NCBI GenBank assembly: GCA_001632435.1
Contig: KV423954.1
Location: 134,888 to 198,887 of the forward strand
Length of the DNA stretch: 64,000 nt
Origin: Calocera cornea HHB12733
Taxonomy: Eukaryota > Basidiomycota > Dacrymycetes > Dacrymycetales > Dacrymycetaceae
Direction of reading: 5' to 3'
How positions within the stretch are numbered: position 1 is the stretch's first letter; each line of letters starts with the position of its first letter. The notes below the pieces were generated by a model, which was given only the letters and a program-made list of their open reading frames with translations, did not search any database and was not told where the DNA came from. Positions 1-11,820 of the stretch are shown here, piece by piece. Both the position numbers and the translations under genes were made by a program.

Positions 1-369
1 CGGTTAGGAGCACCAGCCCGCTCGCGATGAGGACGAATATCCATATGAACACATCCTACCCCCTTCCGTCAGCCTTTCCGCCCTCCCGGAGTATATTGCA
101 CCTTTGCTTGCGGAAGGCAGCGCACTCGTCCCCCCACCACTGAAGCTCGCCCCCGTAGGCTGCACCGTCGGGCTCGGGTAGAGCGGGCCGAAGAGGTCGT
201 AGCTCGTCGACTGGGAGGAGGTGTCGCCTGTCCCTGCGGAAGAGGGGAAGACGGCACCGGTGGAGGCGATGGGGAGGAAGGAGTCTGAGGAGGCTTGTCG
301 GCGCTCGGGGCGCTGGGCGAGGAGCGGCGGAGATGTGGGTGTTGGTGCGGAGGAGTGGCAGGGCGCCAT
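1..369 (-). CDS. 5' part of an unidentified gene, cut by the window edge
   Basis: An ATG at 369-367 opens a frame of about 102 codons rich in Ser, Thr, Pro and Gly, with no recognised domain. Near position 60 the frame meets a GT donor (GTAGGATG), and the last bases before the edge contain CTCCTAAC, a good branch point, so the coding sequence probably continues past base 1. The longer open frame upstream to about 600 does not need to be coding, and I chose the ATG after it because the upstream part looks like GC-rich noise. Function unknown. It lies head-to-tail with YIF1 on the same strand. Confidence 0.4.
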
Positions 370-825
370 CTTGTCCACTGCAGCAGTACTCTGCAAGTAG
401 TAGCTAGACAGGAGAAAGGAGAAAGGAGAAAGGAGATGGCCAGAGATGGCAATGAGCAAAGAGAGAGAGAAGAGGAAGCGGCCGCGGTGAGCCGGGCATG
501 CCTCCCCGGGTGGGCGGTGTCGTATGACGGCCAGCTCGCGGGCGGCGGGGAGGGCGCCGCAAGGCTTGCCGAGCACCGGCACGGAGGTTTTCCCGCGCAA
601 GGTGCGAGCTTCCCTCCGAGGCGCACATGCATGTGGACTTCCCGCGAGGCGGGGACAACATTATGATGATCAGTACTGGTGCAGCCAGTGTCGTAAGCAA
701 TTCATATGCCAATGGCCTGATTATGGGGCTGCGATTGGGAACATGCTGGAGAGAGCTGGCATGTCAGCGTGGCTCATCTTTAAATCGCTGGCTCTAGGTT
801 GAAGCCCGCGTCGCCTCGCTGTCTC

Positions 826-955
826 CGTCACTCACGTTCAATATGATGCGCCGCGCCGCGCCGCGTGCAGCCGGCCTTGGCTGAAAGGCTCACTCCCTCG
901 TGTGACTATCCAACGCAGCCACGGACTGATCCAGGAGCAGCGTATCTGCTTGCAC
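826..955 (-). pseudogene. Relic of an ABC transporter NBD1 Walker B segment
   Basis: Read on the minus strand this stretch encodes ADTLLLDQSVAALDSHT, a Walker B and D-loop segment. It matches the equivalent exon of the ABCC gene at about 5,856-6,030, which reads ADTLLLDDFLAALDVHT. The resemblance extends into the exon end and donor site (ATATTGAACGTGAGTGACG in both). There is no open frame around it, so it is a decayed partial copy. Nothing else is visible in the gap 370-1043 between the partial gene and YIF1. Confidence 0.7.
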
Positions 956-1043
956 ATCTACTGCACTCGCACAACCAGTTGTGCCGATGACGTTCCCACC
1001 TGCAGAAATCGAGCAATATCATTATCTCACTGCCTACTTGCGT

Positions 1044-2470
1044 CTACACCCACGCCAGGATCCACATGTACAATAGCTGGCTGACGGCGATCATGAAGAG
1101 GAACTGGATCCTGCGTCCTCTCTGCGCGCTCGTTACGGTCACGTTGGAGGGTGCAGCGGACGCATCTGGGAGGACGACCTGGCGGAGGGAGCGGAGCTGC
1201 CAGACGTCAGGGAACAGTGTCGAATGGAGGAATGGGAGGACTCACAAGGAAGAAAGCGGTCGCACAGAATGCATACAGGAACGTAAGCCAGTAGACGCTC
1301 CTTCCCAGCTGGAGCAGCCCAACAAGCATCGTGAATATCACACTTCCCCTCGCATCAGCTTCCATCCATGCATGTAGAAGGAAAGCAAGCAAGCTCACCC
1401 GACAAACTTGTACCCCCCATACGCAACGAGGTCCATAACCTGCCCATGCTCCTGGATGTTGAGCAGGTAGCAACCGAGCTTGATGCTCAAGAACTCGATG
1501 AGGAGGACCGCGAGGGCTTTGGAGGCGACCACGCCGAGCACTTCGGGGTGGAAGCGGGATTGCAGCCCCGTTTGCAGGGCGGAGAGGAGGATGTATGTCA
1601 CCAGCGCCATTGCTATACCACACCACATCAGCCTTCAAACATGAGACAAAGGAGTAAGTGCGCCTACTAGGTATGTAAAGATCAGGCGAGTTGACATCCT
1701 CCCTCGGTGGTTGCCACCCATCAGCCTGCGCACCTGTGTCGCTCTGCTTCGGTTTACGCGCCCAAGGCCGGTGCCGCCAGGGGAAGACGAGCAGGCGGAG
1801 CTTGTGCAGGACGTATGAGTTGGAGACGTTGAATTGGTGCCGGATTAGGGGGAGGGGAACGTGGATCGAGAACTGGGCGAGGCGTCAGCACGCAATTCGC
1901 AGATCCGCGCGTTAGCACGGCAGCACAACTGATCAGGCAGAGAAGCGCAGCGCCCGGAGCGGAAGAGGCACACGATCGGCAGAGGATAGAAACTTGGAAA
2001 GGACGCACATTTTTGTCGAGATAGTCCTGCCCGGCCCGCATCGCGCTCTGCCCAAACTGCATCCCCATCGCGGCGGTCGCGTCGTTCACTCCCCACATCT
2101 GCATCCCCTGCACACTCTGCTGCTGCGTCGGCGGGATGCCCATGTTGCCCATGTGCGGCGCGCTCATCCCGGCCATGCCCATGTTGCCGATCCCTCCCAT
2201 GTCACCGAGTGGCTGGTACCCCTGCTGCCCGCCATACGACGGCGGCGGTGAGAACCCGGCCTGAGGCTGCATGGGCGAGGAGGTGTAGCGCATATATCCG
2301 CCTGCCTGCTGCCCCTGCTGCTGCCCCTGCTGCCCTTTGGGGTGGGGCGAATGCGCGTCCAGCGGCGTTGCGGGCGGGTCCGGGATTGCGTAGTGCGGGT
2401 GCGTGGGGATCGGATGGTGCAGCGGCGGCGGGGAGCGGGACACTTGGGGGGCGGGTGGGCGGTGCAACAT
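1044..2470 (-). CDS. YIF1: YIF1 family ER-Golgi vesicle transport membrane protein
   Basis: The product is an integral membrane protein that partners YIP1 and the YPT Rab GTPases in ER-to-Golgi COPII transport. Five exons close into 376 codons: 2470-2009, 1872-1668, 1612-1399, 1342-1246 and 1196-1044. The N-terminal ~150 residues are Pro, Gln, Gly and Met rich and cytosolic. The family core follows: VSNSYVLHKLRLLVFPW, then DVNSPDLYIP, which leads into the first hydrophobic helix (MALVTYILLSALQTGLQ). Further helices include VIFTMLVGLLQLG and the end RRIQFLFMIAVSQLLYMWI. The length is close to that of yeast and human YIF1. The start is the only ATG in front of the Pro-rich N terminus. Confidence 0.93.
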
Positions 2471-3280
2471 TGTTAGGGCGAGGAGTACGATATCGTTTGG
2501 CCGGCGGTGGGGAGGAAAGAGGCCGGCGCGCTACAGTGGGTGACGGGGGGGGGCGGGGGTGCATGCCATGCAGCGCCACCCACGCGAAGGGCAGTCGACG
2601 CCCCAGGCTCCTACCATCAATGGCGCTGGCACTCACAGGGTCCGCCCAACCATTTGTCCGCGCGCTCTCGGGTACTCGCGGCACTTGCAGGTTGCCCTTT
2701 CCCGGCGGAGGGATGGAGGGGCCCATCGAACGGCGTGTATGGCGGGGTGGGATATATCCCGCTCCCCGGTTCAGACAGGGAGATGCTCGGGGACAGGCCG
2801 GTGTACCTCCACGCACTACTAGTGGGCAGGATGTAGAGGAACCCTCCCGGGCTACCGCCCCGCGCCCGCTGCGTGCCCCTTACCCAGCAGCAAGTGAGCG
2901 AGATACTGTTCAGGTCGGTCGTGAGCCGCGGGATGGGGCGGGATCTCTGTGTGGCCCGGGGGCCGGCGAGCTGTGGCGCAGGGGCGAGGCGGACGGTTGG
3001 CCAGGGTAGGAGGTGCCGGCGGGCTGGTTTGGGGTTTCAAAAAAGACTGACTAGTATACAGAGCCGGCTGGTATCGTTACGTGTACAAGGCAGAGCGCGA
3101 GGACCCGAAGGTCCCCCGAGTGATCATCGACAGTGAAAGAAGAAAAGGGGAAAACATGCAATGCAAGTGCAAGTGCAACGACGGAAGAGGAAGAGTGGGG
3201 CCGCGGCTGGCTATGGCGACTTGTAGGCTTGCGAGGACGGCGATGCTGGTCGGACTGGCAGGTGGCAGGAACAGCAGACG
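2471..3280. other. Intergenic, no supported gene
   Basis: This 810-bp stretch holds the YIF1 upstream region and the 3' flank of the ABCC gene. It is very GC-rich, so long open frames occur in several phases on both strands, but none has a recognisable motif, sensible codon bias or splice structure. Confidence 0.6.
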
Positions 3281-6200
3281 TTATGTGCGGGATGGAGGGG
3301 CTGCGTCGAGGGGTTTGCTCGGCGGTCCTCCCCACCGTCGAAGCATGCCCCGAAGGGCGCCGTCCTGTTGTGATGCTAGCTGGTCGGGTGTATCAAACTC
3401 TTGGAGCCTGCCGTCGTTTATCACCATGACGCAATCATACATCTGGATGTGGGTGAGGTCGTGACAGATGGAGATAAGGGTCAGGTCTTCCAACGCCGCC
3501 CATACTGCAAGTCATCAGAACACTTCAGGGGTGGTATGAGGCAGCACCTACTCTTTGCCTCGTGCACAACATCGACCGCTATCGCACAGGGTTCTTGTTA
3601 AAGGTGTCTTACACAAGAGCTCTAATGTAGGCTCACCTTCGTCGACGACGAGGATCTTCGGCTTTTGCGCCAGCGCCCTGGCGAGCGCGACAAGCTGAAC
3701 AACCCGTTTCGGCGCCCCTTCGACGTTCAGCGGTGCCTGGCGTTCATACCCCAATGCCTCCAACTCAGTCAGCGCTAATAGTTTCTCCAACATTTCTTCG
3801 TCCGGAGCGTTGATGTTGGCAGCCAGGCTATCTGGGAATATCGTGGGATCCTGTGGTACGAATGCAACTACATGTATCAGGGCTTGGCGGGTGATGTGTT
3901 TGATGTTCACGCCTCCAATGTGAATGTTGCCGGTGGTCGGCATGAACTGCATCAAAGAAAGTGCAAGACTCGTTTTTCCGGAGCCTGTTCTACCGACTGA
4001 AAATTGTTCCAGATTTGTCAGCGCAGTAATGGTCAGAAGTGTAGCAACGTGCGCACCCAGAGCAACTTTCCCTTTAGATTTGATCGAGAATGAGATAGAT
4101 TTCAACACAGGGTGTTGCCCCGTGTACCAGGCGGAGAGTTCGGAGACATGGAGAGCTGCGTCCGACAGCACGGGGACAGACGCTGCTTCACGAGCCGATA
4201 GAGGATCTTTCCCAGATTTGGCGGCATTGAGGATAGAATCGAAGCTATAGATTGTTTCAGTATCCATTCCCAACATTCTTGGCTATGTTTACCTATCAGC
4301 TTTGTGGTAACGAGTTAGTAGCGAACATTTTTGGCGGACTAGTTGCGCACACACCATCTGCCAAGAGTTCTGCTACCATTTTGGCCAGAGATAGAATGGA
4401 GTCCGTCAGCCCTTGACTGATAAGTAAAGCGCTCGCGGTCTGAGAGTTGCCTCTCCACAAGAGCCCGATCCAAAGACAAATGCAGTAGATGGCCAAAACT
4501 GCATGCAACCGGTTCTCAAATTGGTGCTCTAGGGGACTTCTCGTGAGAATCGCAGAGGAGAGCCCGGCAGTAAGTTGACTATCACCCAACGTCGAAAGCA
4601 TGTCCTGCATCTTCACATATCTGCGGGAATATATCTCCCCCTTCTTTCGAATGAAATCCTGCGCTTGAAATGCATTGATTGTCCGTCTGCCGATATTGAT
4701 CTCTTCGAGAAATGAAGCTAGATCCGCCTGCGCCTCCAATACGGAGGTGCGAGCTAGAGTGCGATCTACTCGATGGTCATTCCCTGCTCTCCGTGGCTGA
4801 TAGGGCATGCGGACCTTGCACATATGATTCCATCCATGCATATAAAGGAATGAAAGCAAACACGACGGAAAATCCTATTCCGGAATAGATCCTGAGACCA
4901 TGTATCAGCTCGACCTTGGAAGGAATACAAGCAACGCACGATGTATAAAATAGCTTTACAATGCACTGCACAGCAGCCGTCACCACCTCATATATTTGAA
5001 CTAGCGCCTTGATTAGCCACTGAGTCTTGTTTCTAATAATGAAGCTCACAGCAGAGCTGCTCATCCACCACGTTCATGTGAGTAATCAGAGCAGTCTCTA
5101 AACGTCTGATGGTGACTCTTCAGAGTGTGATCAGTTACGGTACTGACTGAGCACTATATACTGGCAACTACTCACGGGAAACGAGCTAAGAGCATTGATG
5201 ATTGAAGGAGAGACCGGTGCAGGTGAGTTGCTAACGAAGAACCTCGTGAAAGTTGAAATCGCACGACCGATGCCTGTCCTGACGTTATAGGGCTAAATGA
5301 TCTCAGTCATGTGGAGTTTCATACCAAAATAGCAGCGGCAATGGTGGCATAACCGGCTGTAATAGCGGCACCTCTTACGGTAACGTGAGCTCCCCCAAGG
5401 GCAGCGGCCCATTGTGAAAGCTATAACCTGTGAATGCGGCACTCTTCTGCGGATAAGAGTAGCGCGTACCAGCAACACCTGGCACACATTCAGACTCTCC
5501 ATGGAGCAAATTCCTGCAAGGAGCACGGCAAAGTGCCACGGTCTCCAGAGCTGTACCATGTATTCCCATACTGAAACCGCGTCGATGAGAGCTTGATGCG
5601 TTGAGAGTGATACCACTTACCGGGATCAGTCAGCAGCTGTTTGGACTTCTTCGCGGGCATCTCAGGCGCGGCAGAATATACGGCTGCTTGTATATTATAC
5701 TCCGACGCAAACAACTCCATTCCGACGTCGCCATCATGGGAATGCTGGGCACTTCCCAATGACTCGGATCCATATGAAGACGTGGTTGTTGCGTTCCGTG
5801 TCTGCGTATGCAATTTTGTTTTAGCTGGCTTCCGGAATTCCAGCGCTATATTCGTCACTCACGTTCAATATAATACGTCGTTCCTCTGCTAAGGGGCCTC
5901 TCAATCTAAAGACAGATTCAGAACGTGTCCATGAACTCAGTCCACGTCACGGTACCCAGTCTGAACAATCCAGTTGACTGTGTGAACATCCAGCGCAGCC
6001 AAGAAATCATCCAGGAGCAGTGTATCTGCGGGGGAATACAGAGCACGAGCAAGCGACACTCTGGCCTGTTTCCAATGGTCAATAGTCATTTACGTGAACA
6101 GCTTTGTGTCTGCTACTTTCTGACCCGCACTTATAAGGAGTCAGGGATGACTGGGAACGAGAACTTGTGAGCACAAACCTTAAGACATTGCCACGCTCAC

Positions 6201-9200
6201 CGCATTTGACCAGATCTCCGCCCATCAATCCCAAATCGCTCACAAGAGCACAAGCATGAAGTACTAGCGCGAGCTTAGAACATGGGAACGTCGGTAAAAT
6301 TAGAATTAGAACCTTGTTGGTATCGGACGCTGTTCCATGGCGACCCAAATAGGATGTTTTCCTTATCCTCCTGTCAGCGTGACCTAGCGGAAAAGTGTGG
6401 ACGCTGACCCGAATGCTATCATTGAGAAGGAAGGGGACTTGCGGAGAGTATCCGATTTGTGTGACCAACACAAGCGGCTTCATCTGCTCCGATGAGACGT
6501 TGCCGTCGGACATATTTAGCAATAGCTCATCCAATGGTCGAGATCCGTACGTGTTTCCATGACTGCGCGTGGGTGAGAAGTTGATTCAGTGATATGACGG
6601 CACTTACTGTGTGATGTAATGTATCCGCTTATCTATGAATTCAGCCGATACCGCGAAACTGGCAGGGCTGTGTCCCGGCAAGACGCATTCGGATTGATTG
6701 GCTCGCGCATTCACCACGGAGCTGGATCTTGCTCGGTGATCTGTCCTCTCTCTAGCCGCTCGGGATATCTGGACCTTTGTGAGCTATTATCATTCCAAGC
6801 GGCAACATGACGCACATGAGACAAGTACGTTCGAAATCTTGCAGTCGCATCTTCCGCTGTCCTTGGGTTAGTCTATGAATATATGCCTGGAGAGCTGTCA
6901 AACCTTTTCGGAGGAGGTCGACTGAGTTGAGGGCTGATGAAGAATACTCCTTTATAGCCTGGGCATACATGATCGAGTTCAAAACCAGGACACCTGAACA
7001 GCATGATGAATGATGACGTGACCATCTCCAGAGCGGAGAACGCGCACTAGAGAAGGGCAGACCCCTCACAACGCTATAGTGCCAAGCGAGAAGTAGCACG
7101 ACAATCGCAGGCAGGGCCACGCTTCAGGTTTCGGTCAGATCATCAAGAGTCTGGCTTTGAATGTCTGCTTACTTCGAAAACACGAGTGCGAACAACGAGA
7201 GAAGATCACGGAGAAGACGAGCGTGCTCTTCAGCTTTTCTCTGACTCTGGACGGCTGCGGAAGTTAAACGACGCCAAGCAAACAACGAAGGACAGTCCAA
7301 CGTCCGCAAAACTGCAACGTAAGGATTAGACGACCTCAGAACATTGGGAAAGAGTCTCACAGATTTTCACGCCCCGTTGTCTCAAGTCAGTCTACCCAAG
7401 CTTAATCAATAAGCGGGTCACAGAGAAAGTGGACACCACATACCGCACTACGTGTGAATGACTCCAACTTGGACTGCATCGGCCCCAGGAAAATATTAAG
7501 GAAGATTCCCAAAAGCACGCCGACAATGACGCCAAACAACACGCTGTCTGGCTCAACACAGGTTTGTCGCGGGTGAACGAGCAAGGCCTACCTGATACCC
7601 AGGATAGTGTAGAGAAGCCACGCATAGGCGCTCACTTGAAGCATGCCCAGAGGAAGCTCGATAAACGCCGCATAACCATCGCATATTTGGGTGACATCGT
7701 CAATGAACAGTGCTACGACAATGTCAGCACGGAGGGATTCTCCTGGAGTTTTCTCTGCTCACCCTGTGACACCACATTCGACATTATGTCTATCTCCATC
7801 GGTGTCCTATGTTGCTGAGGAGGAACATGCCCGGAGATTGCGGCCGCCCAAAGGTCCTAGTGGTTCTCAGTTCTGACCCTCAGCGGAGAACCCGCCGTCT
7901 GGTAGACTCACATCAAAGCTCGTCACTCCCCTGAGAAGCGCATCGTGCAGTTGGGACATCAGTTTTCGTTTCATGTGCCGCTACGTATACACATGAGCTG
8001 TATGACATATTCACGAGGGCTCTCATACGTGGAGGGAATGCCGGAGAGTTTCCAACACTAATTGGCTGAGCTGGTGCGACGTTAACGCGGAGAGTATGCC
8101 AGCAGTCTCCAGCACTCACTTGTATGATAGCTGCTTGAGCAAGAGCACCAACGAGAGCCAGATATATTGGGTGAGGTACCGTAGGTTGAGGAGTGATGCT
8201 GAACAACTACGTAAATATAGCTCTCTCAGGATAGAAAGAAAAGCTTACTCAGCTTGCGCCGAGAACAGCACAGATTGAAAAATACCGATCCCTGTCTATC
8301 ATACAACCAGGTTGGTTCAGCGCATAGCAAGCTTGGTCAAAAGTACCTTGGCAGACAGGATAGAGAGTAAGGCCATATACTCGAGAAACATGCTTCGAAC
8401 AGCAAACAACAGAAATGACCGAGACTGAAGGCGGGACTCTACTGTCGCACCGTCGCCGAACCCCTGTGTCCATTGATTGTTCATGAGTCTCTTCAATAGT
8501 GTGGGGCCAGAGCGTTTAGAATTGAAGAGCCAAAGGGGTCCTAGGAATACAAGACTGCTAAGCACGGTGAAAATTGTCCACAGTGCCATGGAAAATGCCG
8601 AGGTGGGCGGGAGGTCGAACAAGAAGACAGGGAAGGTTCCGCCAGTCATAGAGGGGACGTCCTTCGGGAGCTCCGATAGTGACAACCCGTTCGTCACGAG
8701 AGGAGAGCTCAGAACGGATCCGTTATAGACAAAGTCGACCGCCAGAAGGCTGTCGGAAGCGTTGATTTCAAGAGAAAGGAGGTGGAAAAGGTCCTGTGAC
8801 ATGTCGCGCAAGCTCTGTATGCAAGGATGACAGCCACGGTTGGCGCCTTATACAGGCCGCTCCGGACAAAAGTAGTGACACATGCAATAGCAACGTCGAG
8901 CGCGGAGATAAACAATGCCTTGCTGGCATCACTGTACGACAGTTTGTTGTTTGTGAAGCTCCCCCATCACGGAGGCAGAATTTGTTTGACAGTGTCTCGG
9001 GGACCGTGTGGCGCAACCCCTTGCAAGGGTAAAGTACTTTGAATGGGCGTTCCACCTCGGACAGCGCGGGAAGGAGCGGCCTCTGAGACATACTCATCGT
9101 AGAAGACAGGAATACATGTATTGATTCTCTTCTCGGGAGCTACCTGGACACAACGAAGATTACATGCGAGCGCCTCAGAATACGGCGCGCTATGGTGTTG

Positions 9201-9306
9201 ATCGAGACATGACAAAAGAAAGTTGAATGGTAAGGAACGGTGGTATGAATAGAACGATTGCGCCCAGATGAATGCAAGACAAAAGAGGTGGACGGCACAA
9301 CTGCAT
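3281..9306 (-). CDS. Divergent ABCC-type ABC transporter with degenerate nucleotide sites (possibly decaying)
   Basis: A many-exon ABC exporter of the ABCC (MRP/YOR1) type. Visible parts in order: N-terminal hydrophobic segments (about 9.3-8.3 kb), TMD1 (8.3-6.8 kb), NBD1 (6.6-5.9 kb, with RENILFGSPWNSV, QARVSLARAL and the Walker B TLLLDD), TMD2 (5.8-4.3 kb) and NBD2 (4.28-3.28 kb). NBD2 has an intact Walker A (GRTGSGKTSLA), a Q-loop (VPQDPTIF), KILVVDE and an SICHDLTHIQMYD H-loop. Oddities: the NBD1 P-loop is not recognisable (YGSRPLDELLL where GSGKSSLLDALLL is expected). Neither LSGGQ signature is intact; NBD2 has EGAPKRVVQLVALARAL. It may be a pseudogene, or a protein with one working site. 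The 5' end is uncertain: candidate ATGs lie at 9306 and 9320, and internal exon joins were not all closed. It is much more diverged than the ABCC gene at 62.8-64 kb. Confidence 0.65.
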
Positions 9307-9481
9307 CGGCCGCTGTCCATCTAGAGACGGGAGAAAGACGATAGGGATCGAGACAACAGCCCCAAAAACCCCGTGGCTATCGAGACATGGAAGACGGTAG
9401 AGCCAACAGGCGAGAAGGAAGCAGCGCCGAAACTAGAATCAAATGAGCTGATGTGACTTGCAGGGGAAGATTCACACACAC

Positions 9482-9598
9482 CTATGCGACGACGCAATAA
9501 CCTCCCCAGCCCGAGCGGGAGTCTTCCGAAACCGGAGGCTGAGAGGAAGTGTCGCTGTCGGTCGCGTAGAGGGCGGTGAGGGACGCGAGGAAGTCCAT
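9482..9598 (-). CDS. Mating pheromone precursor (CaaX lipopeptide)
   Basis: A 38-codon frame starts MDFLASLTAL and ends SRSGWGGYCVVA followed by TAG. The CVVA end is a CaaX box, so the Cys would be farnesylated and the last three residues removed. GWGGYC before it fits the aromatic/Gly-rich C-terminal ends of agaricomycete pheromones. An acidic pair (ED, residues 25-26) sits where the charged N-terminal cleavage site of these precursors usually lies, giving a predicted mature peptide of about 9 residues, SRSGWGGYC. A TATA box lies about 85 bp upstream, and the STE3-like receptor starts 570 bp away on the other strand, the usual pheromone/receptor pairing of B-type mating loci. Length, CaaX box and neighbour agree; processing sites are inferred from the family. 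Confidence 0.88.
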   Translation of the reverse strand: MDFLASLTALYATDSDTSSQPPVSEDSRSGWGGYCVVA

Positions 9599-9681
9599 TG
9601 CTATTGGAAAGATGCTGGGCTAAAAGGGCGGGTGAGGGTTGTGTAGCTTGCGGTGAAGAGCCGTAGCACGAAATGCAGCCC

Positions 9682-9689
9682 AATTTATA
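9682..9689 (-). promoter_or_regulatory. TATA box of the pheromone precursor gene
   Basis: TATAAATT on the minus strand, 84 bp upstream of the pheromone ATG at 9598. It is the only good TATA motif in this divergent promoter. Position and sequence fit a strongly expressed pheromone gene. Confidence 0.6.
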
Positions 9690-9732
9690 GGGTGAACGCG
9701 ACCGCAAGCCCAGAAGGTGTCAAACAAGACAC

Positions 9733-9926
9733 ACAAAGGGCGCGGTGTCGCGAAGGCCAACAACAGGAAGCGCTAACTCCCAAACAAAGCTAAGGGAAAC
9801 CAGGACACAGTCGATAAGAAGGACCAGGGCTGTTTGAGGCAGTCACACAAAGAGCCATACTGGTGGGACAATGCGCCCCGTGGCACTCTCAAACGAAGCC
9901 GTGCCCATGTGAACGCAACAAAAGGA
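9733..9926 (+). promoter_or_regulatory. Cluster of pheromone-response-like (HMG-box) motifs
   Basis: Three motifs close to the ACAAAGGGA element bound by Prf1-type HMG proteins lie in the divergent promoter: ACAAAGGGC (9733-9741), ACAAAGAGC (9847-9855) and ACAAAAGGA (9918-9926). All are in the same orientation and about 110 and 70 bp apart. The element is known from smut fungi; its use here is inferred from position between pheromone and receptor. Confidence 0.45.
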
Positions 9927-10168
9927 CATCTCAAGGCCCGCGGACGGACACAAACAGGCCCTGCAGATAAGGCAACCGGGAGTATTTTGTATGTGCTTCT
10001 CGCCGACCATACATGTGTGCTTTTGTGTGAATCTGTCTCCGCTCGCATATGCGCTGCCAGCGCACCACTCACGGGCCGGAGCATAAGTACGGGGCGTAAT
10101 GGCATCAATGCCAAAGCCCACATTCCCCTCCAAGGCCCGACACCCCGCAACCTACAGTGGTTTCACCC

Positions 10169-11820
10169 ATGTCTTTCCCACATCCCGAATTGCCCATTGG
10201 GTCCTTCATTGCCGTCATCTGTCTTCTCGTCTGTCTTCCTTCTCACATCCGCGTTCGCAATGTCGCGAGTACCAGCCTCAACCTATGGCTCTGCATTGTA
10301 TGCATCATCAACGTGGTGAACTCATTTGTCTGGGCCAACGATATGATCGTCCGCATCCCTGTTTGGTGTGATATCTGTGCGTATCGGATCCCATACACGT
10401 ATTCCTCTGGTGCTTACTCAACTGCCAGCCACGAAGTTCATCATTGCAAGTAACCTTGGCCTTCCCGCTGCCGCGTTCAGCATCTGCCGCTTTTTGTGCG
10501 ATGTTGCCAAACCAAATGCTGGCGAACAGACTAAAGAGCAAAAGCGGAGACGTGCCTTGGTCGAGATCTTCCTTTGTTGGGGCCAGCCAGCAATCATTAT
10601 GGCTCTGCGTATGTTATAGTTCGTCTAATAAACCAGTCCACGAGCTCACGCATATGTTGCAGATTACATCGTTCAAGGCCATCGCTTTGATATCTATGAA
10701 TACATAGGATGCCAGCCGGATTTCTACGTATCTTGGGCTTCCTTGTTCATCATCAGCTTTCCGCCCTTGGTGTACTGCTTCGGAACCTTCTTCTATGCAG
10801 GTATGCAGATATCGTCGCCTGACCGGTCTCAAGCTGATCGACTCCAGGATTCGCACTCTGGTACTTCCTGCAGCGGCGCCTTCAGTTCGATGAGCTTTTG
10901 TATCTCCGTCACCCCGGCATGACGACAAACCGATATCTTCGCTTGATGGTTGTTGCAACTGCTGAGATGATCTGGGGTACGCCTTGGTATCTGTTCGTCC
11001 TTGTCGCCAATATCTCGGAGCAACCGGGCCTGCAACCATGGGTCAGCTGGGAGTACGTTCACTACGACTGGCAACGCGTGGGACAAATCCCTCTCTCCTT
11101 GATGTCCCCGACAGAACGGAGCACTCGTCTCGCCCTATGGTGGACGGTCCCTGTCTCCGGCTATCTGTTTTTCGTGTTTTTCGGCTTTTCCGAACAGGCG
11201 ATGAAGGACTACCGCTACTACTTCCGCTTATTCCGAATCAGGGTGCTGCGCCAAGATCCGAGACTGTGGGTGCGATGTCATGACTGAAGTGTTCGTTACT
11301 TACATGCTCGGTCAGGATCGATGCACCGCCCGCCCAAAGACGCAGTGGGCTCCAGCGAAAGCAAGAGTCTTTTGAAGCGTTCTCCAAGGGCTTCAGTATT
11401 CCTGTGCCCCACAAAGAGGCGATTCATGAAGATCCAGAGGATCCCGACACCATGTCAGGTTGGGCATCCAAGGTTGCGAAGCAGGAGGCCATGAAAATGG
11501 CGGCGTTCCAGTCCTTGAACAAGGAAGATGCCTTCGAGACATCCGACTCTGCATCTTCTGTTACGTCCAAGGCGCAAGAGACTGCTTCTCCGATCCCTCC
11601 ACTGAAGTATACCGCCGGCCCACCAGATGCATCATTCGCCAGTCTAGAAGCCGGGCAGGTACAGAGGTCGTCTCAACCCGTCCTTTCGGTGCGCTCGGCG
11701 GTATGTTGCTCCTGCCATCTGCCAGTATCGAACAGCCCCTCGGCGGCTGAGAGTCATGCCGCATCTCATGAACACTTTGCTGCGCAAAGTGTTGGTGGCA
11801 CCGTCGAGGATATGGCATGA
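10169..11820 (+). CDS. STE3-like pheromone receptor (B-type mating-type GPCR)
   Basis: Seven-helix G-protein-coupled receptor of the STE3 class, which binds farnesylated pheromone and signals through a G protein and MAP kinase cascade. Five exons close into 482 codons: 10169-10376, 10429-10608, 10663-10800, 10848-11265 and 11316-11820. Family marks are HPELPIGSFIAVICLLVCLP at the N terminus, NVVNSFVWANDM and VWCDI in helices 2-3, STKFIIASNLGLPAAAFSICR, GCQPDFYVSWASLFIISFPP and GTPWYLFVLVANI. The cytoplasmic tail is about 160 residues, hydrophilic and Ser/Thr-rich, as usual for regulation by phosphorylation. The start is the first ATG before the conserved N terminus; a GTG 12 bases upstream in frame is unlikely. 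It pairs with the divergent pheromone gene, but a receptor does not respond to its own haplotype's pheromone, so the partner cannot be told from this window. Confidence 0.95.

Noticed and set aside
2202..3009. Overlapping long frames on both strands upstream of YIF1
   Set aside because: Several phases are open at once, a sign of GC-rich non-coding DNA; no motif in any of them.
3281..9598. ABCC transporter as the dedicated pheromone exporter
   Set aside because: Known farnesyl-pheromone exporters (STE6) belong to the ABCB subfamily; adjacency alone does not support the role and the NBDs look damaged.
9321..9707. 128-codon minus-strand frame overlapping the pheromone gene
   Set aside because: It is an overlapping phase of the 38-codon CaaX frame and does not begin with an ATG that has a useful context; the pheromone reading explains the locus better.
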